Shown here in pieces: positions 19,272 to 26,911 of a DNA stretch of 64,000 nt. Numbering within the stretch: position 1 is the stretch's first letter; each line of letters begins with the position of its first letter. The stretch spans positions 127,931-191,930 of the forward strand of contig JBBQAN010000001.1 in assembly GCA_038316385.1 (NCBI GenBank). Direction: 5' to 3'. Both the position numbers and the translations under genes were made by a program. Source of the DNA: SZAS-103 sp038316385. Lineage in GTDB: Bacteria; Pseudomonadota; Gammaproteobacteria; Xanthomonadales; Xanthomonadaceae. Under the pieces are notes generated by a model that saw only the letters and a program-made list of their open reading frames with translations, was not told the origin of the DNA and ran no database searches.

Positions 19272-20014
19272 GCGTGCAGTCCTTCGTCCGAACCGATCGC
19301 CTTGACGAAGGCGTCTTCGAGATTGTCTTCGCCGGTCTGCGCGCGCAATTCGTCGGCGCTGCCCTGCGCGACGACGTGGCCCTTGGCGATCACCACGATA
19401 CGATCGCACAGCGCCGTGACCTCCTGCATGATGTGGCTGGAAAAAATCACGCAGCGTCCCTCGGCACGCAGCCCGCGCAGGAAATCGCGTAGTCCGCGCG
19501 TGGTCATCACGTCGAGACCATTGGTCGGTTCGTCGAGGATCACGTTCATCGGATCGTGGATCAGCGCACGCGCGATTGCGGTCTTGGTGCGCTGGCCTTG
19601 CGAGAACCCTTCGGTCGGACGATCGAGGAAATCATCCATGTCCAGCGCCTTCGACAGCAACGCAATGCGCGCAGCGATATCGACCTCGCGCATCTGGTGC
19701 AGGCGACCGAAGTAGGTGATGTTTTCGCGCGCAGTCAGGCGCTTGTACACACCACGCGCATCGGGAAGAACGCCGAGCCGTCGACGCACTGCTTCAGCGT
19801 CGCGCACCGAATCGAAACCGTCCACGGTGACGCTGCCCGGATCGGGTTTCATCAAGGTGTAGAGCATGCGCAAGGTGGTGGTCTTGCCCGCGCCGTTCGG
19901 GCCGAGCAGGCCGGTGATTTCGCCGTCGTGGGCGACGAAACTCACATCATCCACCGCGACAACCTTGCCGGACTTGCTGGCAAACGATTTGTGCAGGCAT
20001 TTGGCTTCGATCAT
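19268..20014 (-). CDS. ABC transporter ATP-binding protein (NatA-like)
   Basis: The 248-residue ATPase has Walker A GLLGPNGAGKTTTLRML, signature FSQGQRTKTAIARAL, Walker B VILDEPTNGLD and switch His in SSHIMQEV. The signature is FSQGQ rather than LSGGQ, as in NatA relatives. I place the start at 20014 because GGAG lies 8 nt upstream; the frame stays open far upstream without similarity. It sits between a small membrane protein gene and the permease gene, each junction being a 4-bp ATGA overlap, so the three form one operon. Confidence 0.92.
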   Translation of the reverse strand: MIEAKCLHKSFASKSGKVVAVDDVSFVAHDGEITGLLGPNGAGKTTTLRMLYTLMKPDPGSVTVDGFDSVRDAEAVRRRLGVLPDARGVYKRLTARENITYFGRLHQMREVDIAARIALLSKALDMDDFLDRPTEGFSQGQRTKTAIARALIHDPMNVILDEPTNGLDVMTTRGLRDFLRGLRAEGRCVIFSSHIMQEVTALCDRIVVIAKGHVVAQGSADELRAQTGEDNLEDAFVKAIGSDEGLHA

Positions 20015-20376
20015 GACGCGCTCCATGTTGAACGGGCCGTGCAACAATCGTCGCGACGGCTCCCGCCTGGCATGAACAGGGCAACCCACGCGCCCAGCCC
20101 GAACACGGGAATCAGCGACGCGGTGTGACCGGGTTCGCGCAACATTGCGATGCACCCGGCCAAACAACAGGCGACGGCGAGAACGACGGCAGCGCACGAC
20201 GGACGCAATAAAGCCCCATACAGCCGCGCGGCCAACGTATCTGCCGCCAACATCGCCACGGCAAGCAGACACATGGCGGCAAGATCCGAGCATGCGGCTT
20301 GCACCGACATCGCCGCGACAATGCCGCTGGCGAGCAGCAGGCTTGGCGCAAAATCGCGGGAGAACTTGTGGGTCAT
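20011..20376 (-). CDS. Small membrane protein in the NatAB-like operon
   Basis: The 121-residue product has a strong ribosome-binding site (GGAGG about 6 nt before the ATG at 20376). It is mostly hydrophobic, with about four membrane segments (LLLASGIVAAMSVQAAC, AAMCLLAVAMLAADTLA, CAAVVLAVACCLAGCIAML, ASLIPVFGLGAWVALFM). I do not recognise a family. Its stop overlaps the ATPase start in ATGA, so it is likely made together with the ABC exporter and may be an accessory subunit. Confidence 0.7.
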   Translation of the reverse strand: MTHKFSRDFAPSLLLASGIVAAMSVQAACSDLAAMCLLAVAMLAADTLAARLYGALLRPSCAAVVLAVACCLAGCIAMLREPGHTASLIPVFGLGAWVALFMPGGSRRDDCCTARSTWSAS

Positions 20377-20415
20377 GTCAGCCTCCGAAAGTGGGTGAAT
20401 TGACAAACTGGCTGG

Positions 20416-21966
20416 TCACGGATCCCAACCGCTGAAACTGATGAACGGCGGCGCATACGGCAGCTTGTCGAGACAATGAGCGTCCAGCGATTTCGCATCG
20501 GCGGTATCGATGAAGCGCGCCATCAACTTCGGCATGCAGCCGACCGGGATCTCGTTATGGCCCTGCCCGCGAAGGATCAACAGGCGGCCGTGGCTGAGAT
20601 TTTTCACCACCTGTTCGCCATAGCGCGGCGGTGTAACGGGATCGAATTCGCCTTCCAGCAAGAGCACCGGCAAATCGCTCTTGAACGGCGCGTGGAAATC
20701 GGCCGGGCGCTGGCCGTGCGGCCACACCGCGCATTGTTGCTTGAGCGTATCGACCAACTCGTTGCCGAGCACGCTGTCGGCATAGGCCGGATCGGCCTTC
20801 AGCTGGTCGCCGTCTTCGCTGCAGATCACCGACAACTGCATGCCCGCCGCCATCGAGTCGCCCAGTTCGCCGCCCACAAGCGTTGCTTGCGCCATCAGCG
20901 GCGCATAGCGACCCTTGGATGCTTCGGACAAGGCCAACGGCAGAATCGCGGCAACAATAGGCTGATAGGCATACATCCGCGCCACCATGGCCAGATGACC
21001 GCGCGTGAGGTCTTCCTGCTTCTCCTCGCCGGTGATCGGATCGCGATAGGTGACCGGTATCGGCTTGACCTTCAGTTGCGCAAGCAAAGTCTTCAAGTTC
21101 GCGCGCGGGTCGCCCATGCGTTCGACGCAATGTGGCGTCTTTTTGCATTGGCCGAACGTCATCGCCAGCGCTTCGTCGAGGTCGCGCGCGAATTCGTTGC
21201 CAAGGATCAATTCATTCGGCGCCACGCTGTCGAGCATCACGGTGCGCGTGTTTTTCGGATAACGATGTGCGAATTGCTGGGCAACGCGGGTTCCGTAGGA
21301 AATGCCGACGAGGTTGATCTGCGCCGCACCAATCGCGGTGCGCACTACGTCGAGATCCTGGATTGCTTCAGTGGTCGTGTAGAAACGCAAGTCGGCTTTC
21401 TTCGACAAGGTGTCGCGACAGTTTTCGGTGAAATGCTTCACCGCCTCCGGGCTGCTGGCGGCCGCTTGCTGCTCAACGCTGCTCTTGTCGCCCGACTTGT
21501 CTTCGCAGATCAGCGGATTCGACCCACCGGTGCCACGCTGATCGACAAGAATCACGTTGCGTTTCTTCAGCGTATCGGCAAAGGCCTGTGCGATCGTGGG
21601 GTACGAGTCCAAGGCCGATTGACCGGGGCCGCCGGCGAGCATGAACACCGGATCGGCTGCGTCGCCATTGCGCGAAGGAATCCAGGCGATCGCGAGTACG
21701 ATCTTGCGCCCATCGGGACGCGCGTAATCCTCGGGAACGGCGAAATGCGTGCATTGCGCCTCAACAGTGGTGGTACCAAGTTTCGGCGCGAGCGTGCAAG
21801 GCTCGAATGTCAGCGAGCCGAGTTTGCGTTGCACCACAGGCGCTGCATCGGCGGTCGGTGTGACGTGCTTTGCAGCCGCGTGTTGCGCGGGATTTAAGTA
21901 CGAATAACCGAAGTATGCCAAGGCCGCGGCGGCGATCACGATTTGCACACTATTTCGCTTGTCCAC
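20416..21966 (-). CDS. Exported alpha/beta hydrolase of the S33 peptidase (tripeptidyl aminopeptidase-like) type
   Basis: The 516-residue enzyme has an N-terminal membrane anchor or signal (about residues 8-23) and so acts in the periplasm. It shows the oxyanion motif LAGGPGQSALDSY, an RGTGGSNPL block after VILVDQ, the nucleophile elbow GISYGT, an acidic residue region LEGEFDPVTPP and a C-terminal GQGHNEIP with the catalytic His. Insertion of a cap domain and a C-terminal TAP-like segment fit the tripeptidyl aminopeptidase branch, which removes short peptides from N termini. It ends the minus-strand block and lies 4 bp after the XRE regulator. Confidence 0.88.
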   Translation of the reverse strand: MDKRNSVQIVIAAAALAYFGYSYLNPAQHAAAKHVTPTADAAPVVQRKLGSLTFEPCTLAPKLGTTTVEAQCTHFAVPEDYARPDGRKIVLAIAWIPSRNGDAADPVFMLAGGPGQSALDSYPTIAQAFADTLKKRNVILVDQRGTGGSNPLICEDKSGDKSSVEQQAAASSPEAVKHFTENCRDTLSKKADLRFYTTTEAIQDLDVVRTAIGAAQINLVGISYGTRVAQQFAHRYPKNTRTVMLDSVAPNELILGNEFARDLDEALAMTFGQCKKTPHCVERMGDPRANLKTLLAQLKVKPIPVTYRDPITGEEKQEDLTRGHLAMVARMYAYQPIVAAILPLALSEASKGRYAPLMAQATLVGGELGDSMAAGMQLSVICSEDGDQLKADPAYADSVLGNELVDTLKQQCAVWPHGQRPADFHAPFKSDLPVLLLEGEFDPVTPPRYGEQVVKNLSHGRLLILRGQGHNEIPVGCMPKLMARFIDTADAKSLDAHCLDKLPYAPPFISFSGWDP

Positions 21967-21969
21967 GGC

Positions 21970-22167
21970 TTAATCCTTCACCGGTAAGAAAATCGCCTCG
22001 ATCGATAAACGGAACAGCTTCGCAATGCGGAATGCCAACGGCAAACTGGGATCGTACTTGCCGGTTTCGATCGCATTGACGGTCTGCCGCGACACATCCA
22101 GCCGCTCGGCAAGTTCGCCTTGCGACCACGCGTGCTTGTCGCGCAATTCACGCAGGCGGTTTTTCAT
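21970..22167 (-). CDS. Small XRE-family transcriptional regulator
   Basis: The 65-residue protein is almost entirely one helix-turn-helix domain (SQGELAERLDVSRQTVNAIE) with the usual follow-up PSLPLAFRIAKLFRLSIEAIF. This short form resembles YozG-type regulators that are paired with a membrane protein. Its start overlaps the stop of the membrane protein gene by 4 bp, so it is the second gene of that operon. Two identical-arm palindromes upstream of the operon are the likely binding sites, giving autorepression. Confidence 0.93.
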   Translation of the reverse strand: MKNRLRELRDKHAWSQGELAERLDVSRQTVNAIETGKYDPSLPLAFRIAKLFRLSIEAIFLPVKD

Positions 22168-22571
22168 TCGCAACCCATGCCGCCGTACCGCTTGCCAAGC
22201 ACCACGTGGGCGACGCCATATGTCATGAACAGCACCGGAAAGACCCAGATCAGGATATCGCCATCGAGATGGATGGCACCGGCCGCCGCCAGAAATCCGC
22301 CGATCATGCTCAGCACGGCGAGCACGCCGGTCGCGATGCTCAGCGCCATCAGGTGCAGGCGTTGTTGCAGTTCGTCACTGCTCATCACCCGTTTCGCCAG
22401 CAGCCATAACAAGACAATCACCGGCACGGTCGGCGCAAGCGCCAGCATGGCCTTCAACGGCAGGCTGACCGCGCCACGTGCATGCGGCCACTCCAGCAAC
22501 ATGAGGGCGACGTAGATCACCATCAACAACCACATGTGTCGGCGATACGCTTTTTCGGTGTAACGCGGCAT
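22164..22571 (-). CDS. Membrane protein paired with XRE regulator
   Basis: The 135-residue product starts MPRYTEKAYRR after a GGAG ribosome-binding site and has four predicted membrane helices (MWLLMVIYVALMLLEW, MLALAPTVPVIVLLWLLA, LMALSIATGVLAVLSMIGGF, ILIWVFPVLFMTYGVAHVVL). No catalytic motif is visible. In similar small operons a membrane protein accompanies the XRE regulator, and it may control the regulator by binding it or sensing the membrane; that is inference. The promoter region holds two 18-bp palindromes. Confidence 0.82.
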   Translation of the reverse strand: MPRYTEKAYRRHMWLLMVIYVALMLLEWPHARGAVSLPLKAMLALAPTVPVIVLLWLLAKRVMSSDELQQRLHLMALSIATGVLAVLSMIGGFLAAAGAIHLDGDILIWVFPVLFMTYGVAHVVLGKRYGGMGCE

Positions 22572-22589
22572 CGGGTTCTCCGGAATACA

Positions 22590-22607
22590 TGTCAAGCAAC
22601 CTTGACA
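22590..22607. promoter_or_regulatory. Palindromic operator, proximal
   Basis: TGTCAAG-CAAC-CTTGACA is a perfect 7-bp inverted repeat 18 bp upstream of the membrane protein start. It is a likely binding site for the XRE regulator and would cover the transcription start. Confidence 0.7.
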
Positions 22608-22635
22608 GGCGCAGTCTGCTGCGGGATGCGGCTGG

Positions 22636-22653
22636 TGTCAAGCACCCTTGACA
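22636..22653. promoter_or_regulatory. Palindromic operator, distal, with a -35 box
   Basis: TGTCAAG-CACC-CTTGACA has the same arms as the proximal site, 46 bp away centre to centre. Read on the minus strand, its TTGACA serves as a perfect -35 element with a weak -10 CAGACT 17 bp further on. Repressor binding would block this promoter. Confidence 0.65.
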
Positions 22654-22753
22654 GCACTGCTGTCAGCACGCTACACGCCAGGAGGTTCGCGTCGCGGCCG
22701 CGCTTTGTCCAATCGATCATGGTTGTGCTGCACGGGATGACGACATCCTGCAG

Positions 22754-22789
22754 TTACTTGCTGCTGACGTATTTCTCGCGACGGGCAAT
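22754..22789 (-). pseudogene. Relic of a second ferredoxin-NADP reductase gene end
   Basis: A 27-bp block (22758-22784) repeats the end of the reductase gene (22857-22883) exactly. In the minus-strand frame it still reads IARREKYVSSK and a stop (TAA at 22754-22756), while the intact gene ends with TGA. Nothing upstream of it matches the gene. It is best seen as the last piece of a lost tandem copy. Confidence 0.6.
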
Positions 22790-22852
22790 TCGGCGTGCCT
22801 AGTGGCATTGCCTCGCGCGCCGCGCGTGGCCGGCTGTCCGCCTCCAATGAAC

Positions 22853-23602
22853 TCATTTGCTGCTGACGTATTTCTCGCGACGGATATGCGGCACAGGCAA
22901 GCCGAAACCTTTTAACGCCTCGAAACAGGTATCGACCATCACCGGATTGCCGCAGAGATAGGCGATGTCGCTCTCCGCGTTCGGCGCGAATTCGGGCAGC
23001 GTGTCCTGCACGTAACCCTTGCGCACGTCGTGGTGCGGGTTGTCCGGCATCTCGCGCGAGAAGCACGGCACGAAACGGAAGCCCGGATGCGCTTCGGCGA
23101 ACGCGTAAAAATCGTCCGCATAAATCAATTCCTCGGGACGCCGCGCGCCGAACAGCAACACGACTTCAATGCCGCGTTCGACCATCAGCTTCTCGATCAG
23201 CGGCAACATCGCGCGATATGGGGTGACCCCGGTCCCAGTGCCGATCAGCAGATAGCGCTTGCTGGCATCGTTCGGCATCAGGCAAAAGCGGCCGTACGGC
23301 CCGCTGGCATCAATGCGTCCGCCCTCGTCCAGCGACTCGAACAATTTCGTCGCCGCACCACCGGCGACGTAGCTCACTGCGATCTCCACCATTTCGCCGG
23401 CGCCGAGCGCGTGGTCGTGGATGGTCGCCAGCGAATAACTGCGCTTGGTCGCGGTGCCGTCCTCGTAATGGAAATGCACCTGCACGAACTGGCCGGGAAT
23501 GAAATCGAGCGGCGCACCATCGTCGCGGGTGAAGGCGAGGTGGCGCACGGTCGGGGCGAGCATGCGGCTCGACACCAGCTTCAACGGGAAATGGACAGCC
23601 AC
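22853..23602 (-). CDS. fpr: Ferredoxin--NADP reductase
   Basis: This 249-residue flavoprotein transfers electrons between NADPH and ferredoxin or flavodoxin. FAD-binding is shown by KRSYSLATI, the phosphate-contact region by VAGGAATKLFESL, and NADP-binding by LLIGTGTGVTPYRAML and YLCGNPVMVDTCF. The C terminus IRREKYVSSK is close to bacterial short-chain Fpr enzymes, although these often end in an aromatic residue. It stands divergent to an ABC exporter gene across 96 bp. Confidence 0.93.
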   Translation of the reverse strand: MAVHFPLKLVSSRMLAPTVRHLAFTRDDGAPLDFIPGQFVQVHFHYEDGTATKRSYSLATIHDHALGAGEMVEIAVSYVAGGAATKLFESLDEGGRIDASGPYGRFCLMPNDASKRYLLIGTGTGVTPYRAMLPLIEKLMVERGIEVVLLFGARRPEELIYADDFYAFAEAHPGFRFVPCFSREMPDNPHHDVRKGYVQDTLPEFAPNAESDIAYLCGNPVMVDTCFEALKGFGLPVPHIRREKYVSSK

Positions 23603-23698
23603 GAATCCTCAACAGTGTGTTGCCGCAGTCGATGCGGCCGGCCCGATATACTAACGGCCCAGCGTGGACTTTGCTCTGGCCGCGCGCACTGGACACCC

Positions 23699-24664
23699 AT
23701 GACCGACCATCCGCAGCAAGCCACGCCCGCGTTGCAGGTCACCGATCTGCGCAAGACCTACGCCACCGGCGTCGAGGCGCTCAAGGGCATTTCGCTGACT
23801 GTCGAACCGGGCGATTTCTTCGCCTTGCTCGGCCCGAATGGCGCCGGCAAGTCCACCCTGATCGGCATCGTCAGCTCGCTGGTGAACATGACCGCAGGCA
23901 GCGTGCACGTGTTCGGTATCGATCTCGCCGCGCACCGCAGCGAGGCGATGCGGCAGATTGGGCTGGTGCCGCAGGAAATGAATTTCAATTTCTTTGAAAA
24001 GCCCTTCGACATCCTCGTCAATTACGCCGGGTTTTACGGCGTGCCGCGCAGCGAAGCGCTCGGCCGCGCCGAAGAGGAACTCAAGCGCGCGCAGTTATGG
24101 AACAAGGCGCACACGATGTCGCGCACGCTGTCGGGCGGGATGAAACGCAGGCTGATGATCGCGCGCGCGATGATGACGCGGCCGCGCCTGCTGATCCTCG
24201 ACGAACCAACCGCAGGCGTCGACATCGAGATCCGCCGCGGCATGTGGAAGACCCTCAACGAAATCAATGCGGCCGGCACCACCATCATCCTCACCACGCA
24301 TTACCTCGAAGAAGCCGAGAACCTGTGCCGCAATCTGGCGATCATCAATCACGGCCAGATCATTGAACAGGGCCCGATGAAGACGCTCCTGGCGAAGCTC
24401 GACGTCGAAGGATTCCTGTTCGACATCGACGGCAAGTTGCCGGCAACTTTGCCGCACATTGATGGCGCGGTTCTGCTCGCAACCGATGACCACACCATCG
24501 ATCTCGACATGCCGCGCGCGATGGATCTCAACCGCGTGTTCAGCATGCTCGGCGATGCCGGCATCCGCGTGCGCTCGATGCGCACCAAGTCGAACCGGCT
24601 TGAAGAATTGTTCGTGCGCCTGACCGGCGAAGACGATCGCTCGGGTAATGGAGCCACGCAATGA
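23699..24664 (+). CDS. ABC-2 exporter ATP-binding protein (YadG-like)
   Basis: The 321-residue ATPase shows Walker A LLGPNGAGKSTLIG, signature LSGGMKRRLMIARAMM, Walker B LLILDEPTAGVDIEIR and switch TTHYLEEAE. The start at 23699 gives MTDHPQQATPALQVTDLRKTY, which aligns with YadG; the frame is open upstream but only as a shadow of fpr. The stop overlaps the permease start in ATGA. YadGH is a widespread exporter pair of unknown substrate. Confidence 0.93.
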   Translation: MTDHPQQATPALQVTDLRKTYATGVEALKGISLTVEPGDFFALLGPNGAGKSTLIGIVSSLVNMTAGSVHVFGIDLAAHRSEAMRQIGLVPQEMNFNFFEKPFDILVNYAGFYGVPRSEALGRAEEELKRAQLWNKAHTMSRTLSGGMKRRLMIARAMMTRPRLLILDEPTAGVDIEIRRGMWKTLNEINAAGTTIILTTHYLEEAENLCRNLAIINHGQIIEQGPMKTLLAKLDVEGFLFDIDGKLPATLPHIDGAVLLATDDHTIDLDMPRAMDLNRVFSMLGDAGIRVRSMRTKSNRLEELFVRLTGEDDRSGNGATQ

Positions 24665-25485
24665 CCATGAATGCCATCGCCAACCCTGCTTCCGTGAATT
24701 CAATTCCGGCAAGCCCGATGCGCGCGAACCTGATCGCGCTTGCCACGATCGCCCGCCGCGAAACCGCGCGCATCCTGCGTATCTGGGCGCAGACATTGGT
24801 GCCGCCGGCGATCACCGCGACACTGTATTTCCTGATCTTCGGCCGCCTCATTGGCAGCCGCATCGGTGCAATGAACGGCATCACTTACATGCAGTTCATC
24901 GTGCCCGGCCTGGTGATGATGAGCATCATCCAGAACGCCTACGGCAACATCAGTTCGAGTTTCTTTGGCGCGAAGTTTGGCCGCCACGTCGAGGAATTGC
25001 TGGTCAGCCCGATGCCGAACTGGGTGATTCTTGGTGGGTATGTTGCCGGCGGCATGCTGCGTGGATTGATGGTCGGCGTCATCGTGCTCTGCATCGCGAT
25101 GTTCTTCACCCCGGTGCGGGTTCCACATCCGCTGGTGATGATCAGCACCGTGCTGCTCGGCGCGGCGATCTTCTCGCTTGCCGGGTTCATCAACGCGGTA
25201 TACGCGAAGAAGTTCGACGACGTCGCGATCGTGCCGACCTTCATTCTTACCCCGCTCACGTATCTGGGTGGCGTGTTCTATTCGGTGAAGCTGCTGCCGC
25301 CCTGGGCCGAAGCCGCGACCCACTTGAATCCGATTTTCTATATGGTCAACGCATTCCGCTACGGCCTGCTTGATGTCAGCGACGTGCCGTTGTGGGTGGC
25401 TTATTCGTTGATGATCGGGTTCACCGTCGCGATGTCGGCATTGGCGTTGTGGTTATTGAAGCGGGGTGTGGGGTTGCGCAGTTAA
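24661..25485 (+). CDS. ABC-2 exporter permease (YadH-like)
   Basis: The 274-residue protein has six or so membrane helices and the ABC-2 family blocks LVMMSIIQNAYGNISSSFFG, EELLVSPMPNWVI and FILTPLTYLGGVFYSVKLLP. It pairs with the ATPase encoded just before it through a 4-bp start/stop overlap. Substrate is unknown; relatives export small molecules or lipids. Confidence 0.93.
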   Translation: MTMNAIANPASVNSIPASPMRANLIALATIARRETARILRIWAQTLVPPAITATLYFLIFGRLIGSRIGAMNGITYMQFIVPGLVMMSIIQNAYGNISSSFFGAKFGRHVEELLVSPMPNWVILGGYVAGGMLRGLMVGVIVLCIAMFFTPVRVPHPLVMISTVLLGAAIFSLAGFINAVYAKKFDDVAIVPTFILTPLTYLGGVFYSVKLLPPWAEAATHLNPIFYMVNAFRYGLLDVSDVPLWVAYSLMIGFTVAMSALALWLLKRGVGLRS

Positions 25486-25514
25486 TTCTTCAACAACGTT
25501 TTTAGACGTTGAGG

Positions 25515-25871
25515 CTAGTGCAAATTTTTTGCGAGAACTACATAGTGTTTTGATTGGACCAACAAAGTCACGCCATCTCCCTTTGATAACGGTCTGACGA
25601 GGCGCGCATCAGCGAGAACAACGTTTCCGTTTGGGCGACGAACCGAAGCGACTTGCCGATTCCCGCCACCAAGACCGCTGGTCGCGACCGGGCCTGCAGA
25701 TTGAACGATGCCGAAGATTTTGTAAGCAGGCGCGGGTAGATTGCGGATTTCCAAAACAACCATCGCAATCATGATCAGAACAGCGATTGCTATTCCGAAA
25801 ATCGTACTTGAGTAACTTGCAATCCAATAACGCAGAGCAAAGCCTTTTAATCTTAAAAGATGCGCTTTCAT
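25515..25871 (-). CDS. Hypothetical single-pass membrane protein
   Basis: The 118-residue product has one membrane helix (about residues 21-41, TIFGIAIAVLIMIAMVVLEI) and a soluble part of about 75 residues with a beta-rich look (GNVVLADARLVRPLSKGDGV). No family is recognised. Its base composition is lower in GC than its neighbours. It lies between an exporter operon and tatD. Confidence 0.6.
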   Translation of the reverse strand: MKAHLLRLKGFALRYWIASYSSTIFGIAIAVLIMIAMVVLEIRNLPAPAYKIFGIVQSAGPVATSGLGGGNRQVASVRRPNGNVVLADARLVRPLSKGDGVTLLVQSKHYVVLAKNLH

Positions 25872-25971
25872 GCGTTGATCCTAGCGTGATTTGTATGAGG
25901 CAGGCGCGTGGCCCGGACCTCGATAACGCATCATCCCAGCGATGGCGAATAGAACGACGCGCGGCATGGCG

Positions 25972-26760
25972 CTACGGCAAACGAAAAAACTTCCGTGCTG
26001 TTTCTGTCGTATGCGCTGCAGTAATCTCGATATCCTCGCCGCGATCGCGCGCAAGTTCCTCGACGATATGCGCGAGATACATCGGTTCGTTGCGACGATG
26101 CGAGGGCGCGGGTTTCACCGTGCGCGGTAACAGATAAGGCGCGTCGGTCTCGATCATCAACCGATTCGACGGGACGTGTTTCACCAGTTCGCGCAAGTGC
26201 AAGCCGCGACGTTCGTCGCAAAGCCAGCCGGTGATGCCGATATGCCAGTCGTTGTCGAGACACTCGAACAGTTCTTCGCGCGTGCCGGTGAAGCAATGCA
26301 CGACGGCCACGCCTAGCTTGCCGCCGAAGTTCTTCATCATCGCCACGAAATCGGCGTGCGCATCGCGCTGGTGCAGGAACAACGGCTTGCCGGTATCGAC
26401 CGCGATCTGCAATTGCCGCTCGAACGCACGGCGTTGCGCGGGGCGCGGCGAGAAATCACGAAAATAGTCCAGCCCGCACTCGCCGACCGCGACAACTTCC
26501 GGATGCGCATGCAGCGCTCTCATCTCTGCATCGGCTTCGTCGGTATATTCGGTCGCGTGGTGCGGATGCACGCCAGCTGTCGCATACAGGATTTCCGTAT
26601 GCGCCTGCGCCAGTTTCAGCGCTTGCGGCGAGCCTTCGCGACTCGCGCCGGTCACGATCATCCGCGTAACGCCTGCGGCACAGGCGCGGTCGAGCACCGC
26701 ATCGAGATCATGCGCAAAACTTTCGTGGCCGAGGTTGGCGCCGATATCTATCAATTGCAT
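25972..26760 (-). CDS. tatD: TatD-family deoxyribonuclease
   Basis: TatD is a metal-dependent 3'-5' nuclease with a TIM-barrel fold. The 262-residue product carries DIGANL at the N terminus, GVHPHHA, the metal-bridging GECGLDYFRDFSP, HQRDAHADF, VHCFTGTREE and ETDAPYLLPR with the catalytic Asp. The block GITGWLCDERRGLHLRELV is characteristic of TatD itself rather than of YcfH or YjjV. It stands alone and is divergent to hrpB. Confidence 0.95.
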   Translation of the reverse strand: MQLIDIGANLGHESFAHDLDAVLDRACAAGVTRMIVTGASREGSPQALKLAQAHTEILYATAGVHPHHATEYTDEADAEMRALHAHPEVVAVGECGLDYFRDFSPRPAQRRAFERQLQIAVDTGKPLFLHQRDAHADFVAMMKNFGGKLGVAVVHCFTGTREELFECLDNDWHIGITGWLCDERRGLHLRELVKHVPSNRLMIETDAPYLLPRTVKPAPSHRRNEPMYLAHIVEELARDRGEDIEITAAHTTETARKFFRLP

Positions 26761-26911
26761 TGAGGTTGGAAATGGGGATAGAGGATCGGGAATTGTAAGG
26801 CGTAAGCAGCCGTCGAGCCGCGATTACCAACGAACGAACAGCACGGCGCGCTACCGGCGGCGACCACATTTCAAGCTGACGCATTACCAATGCGCATCGT
26901 ATTCTTGTGTC

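Noticed and set aside
23030..23698. N-terminal extension of the YadG-like ATPase
   Set aside because: The extension is antisense to fpr and unlike any ATPase; the ATG at 23699 aligns with relatives.
18087..25485. The two ABC-2 exporters as parts of a mobile island
   Set aside because: No integrase, transposase or attachment repeats are seen, and composition looks like the rest of the window.
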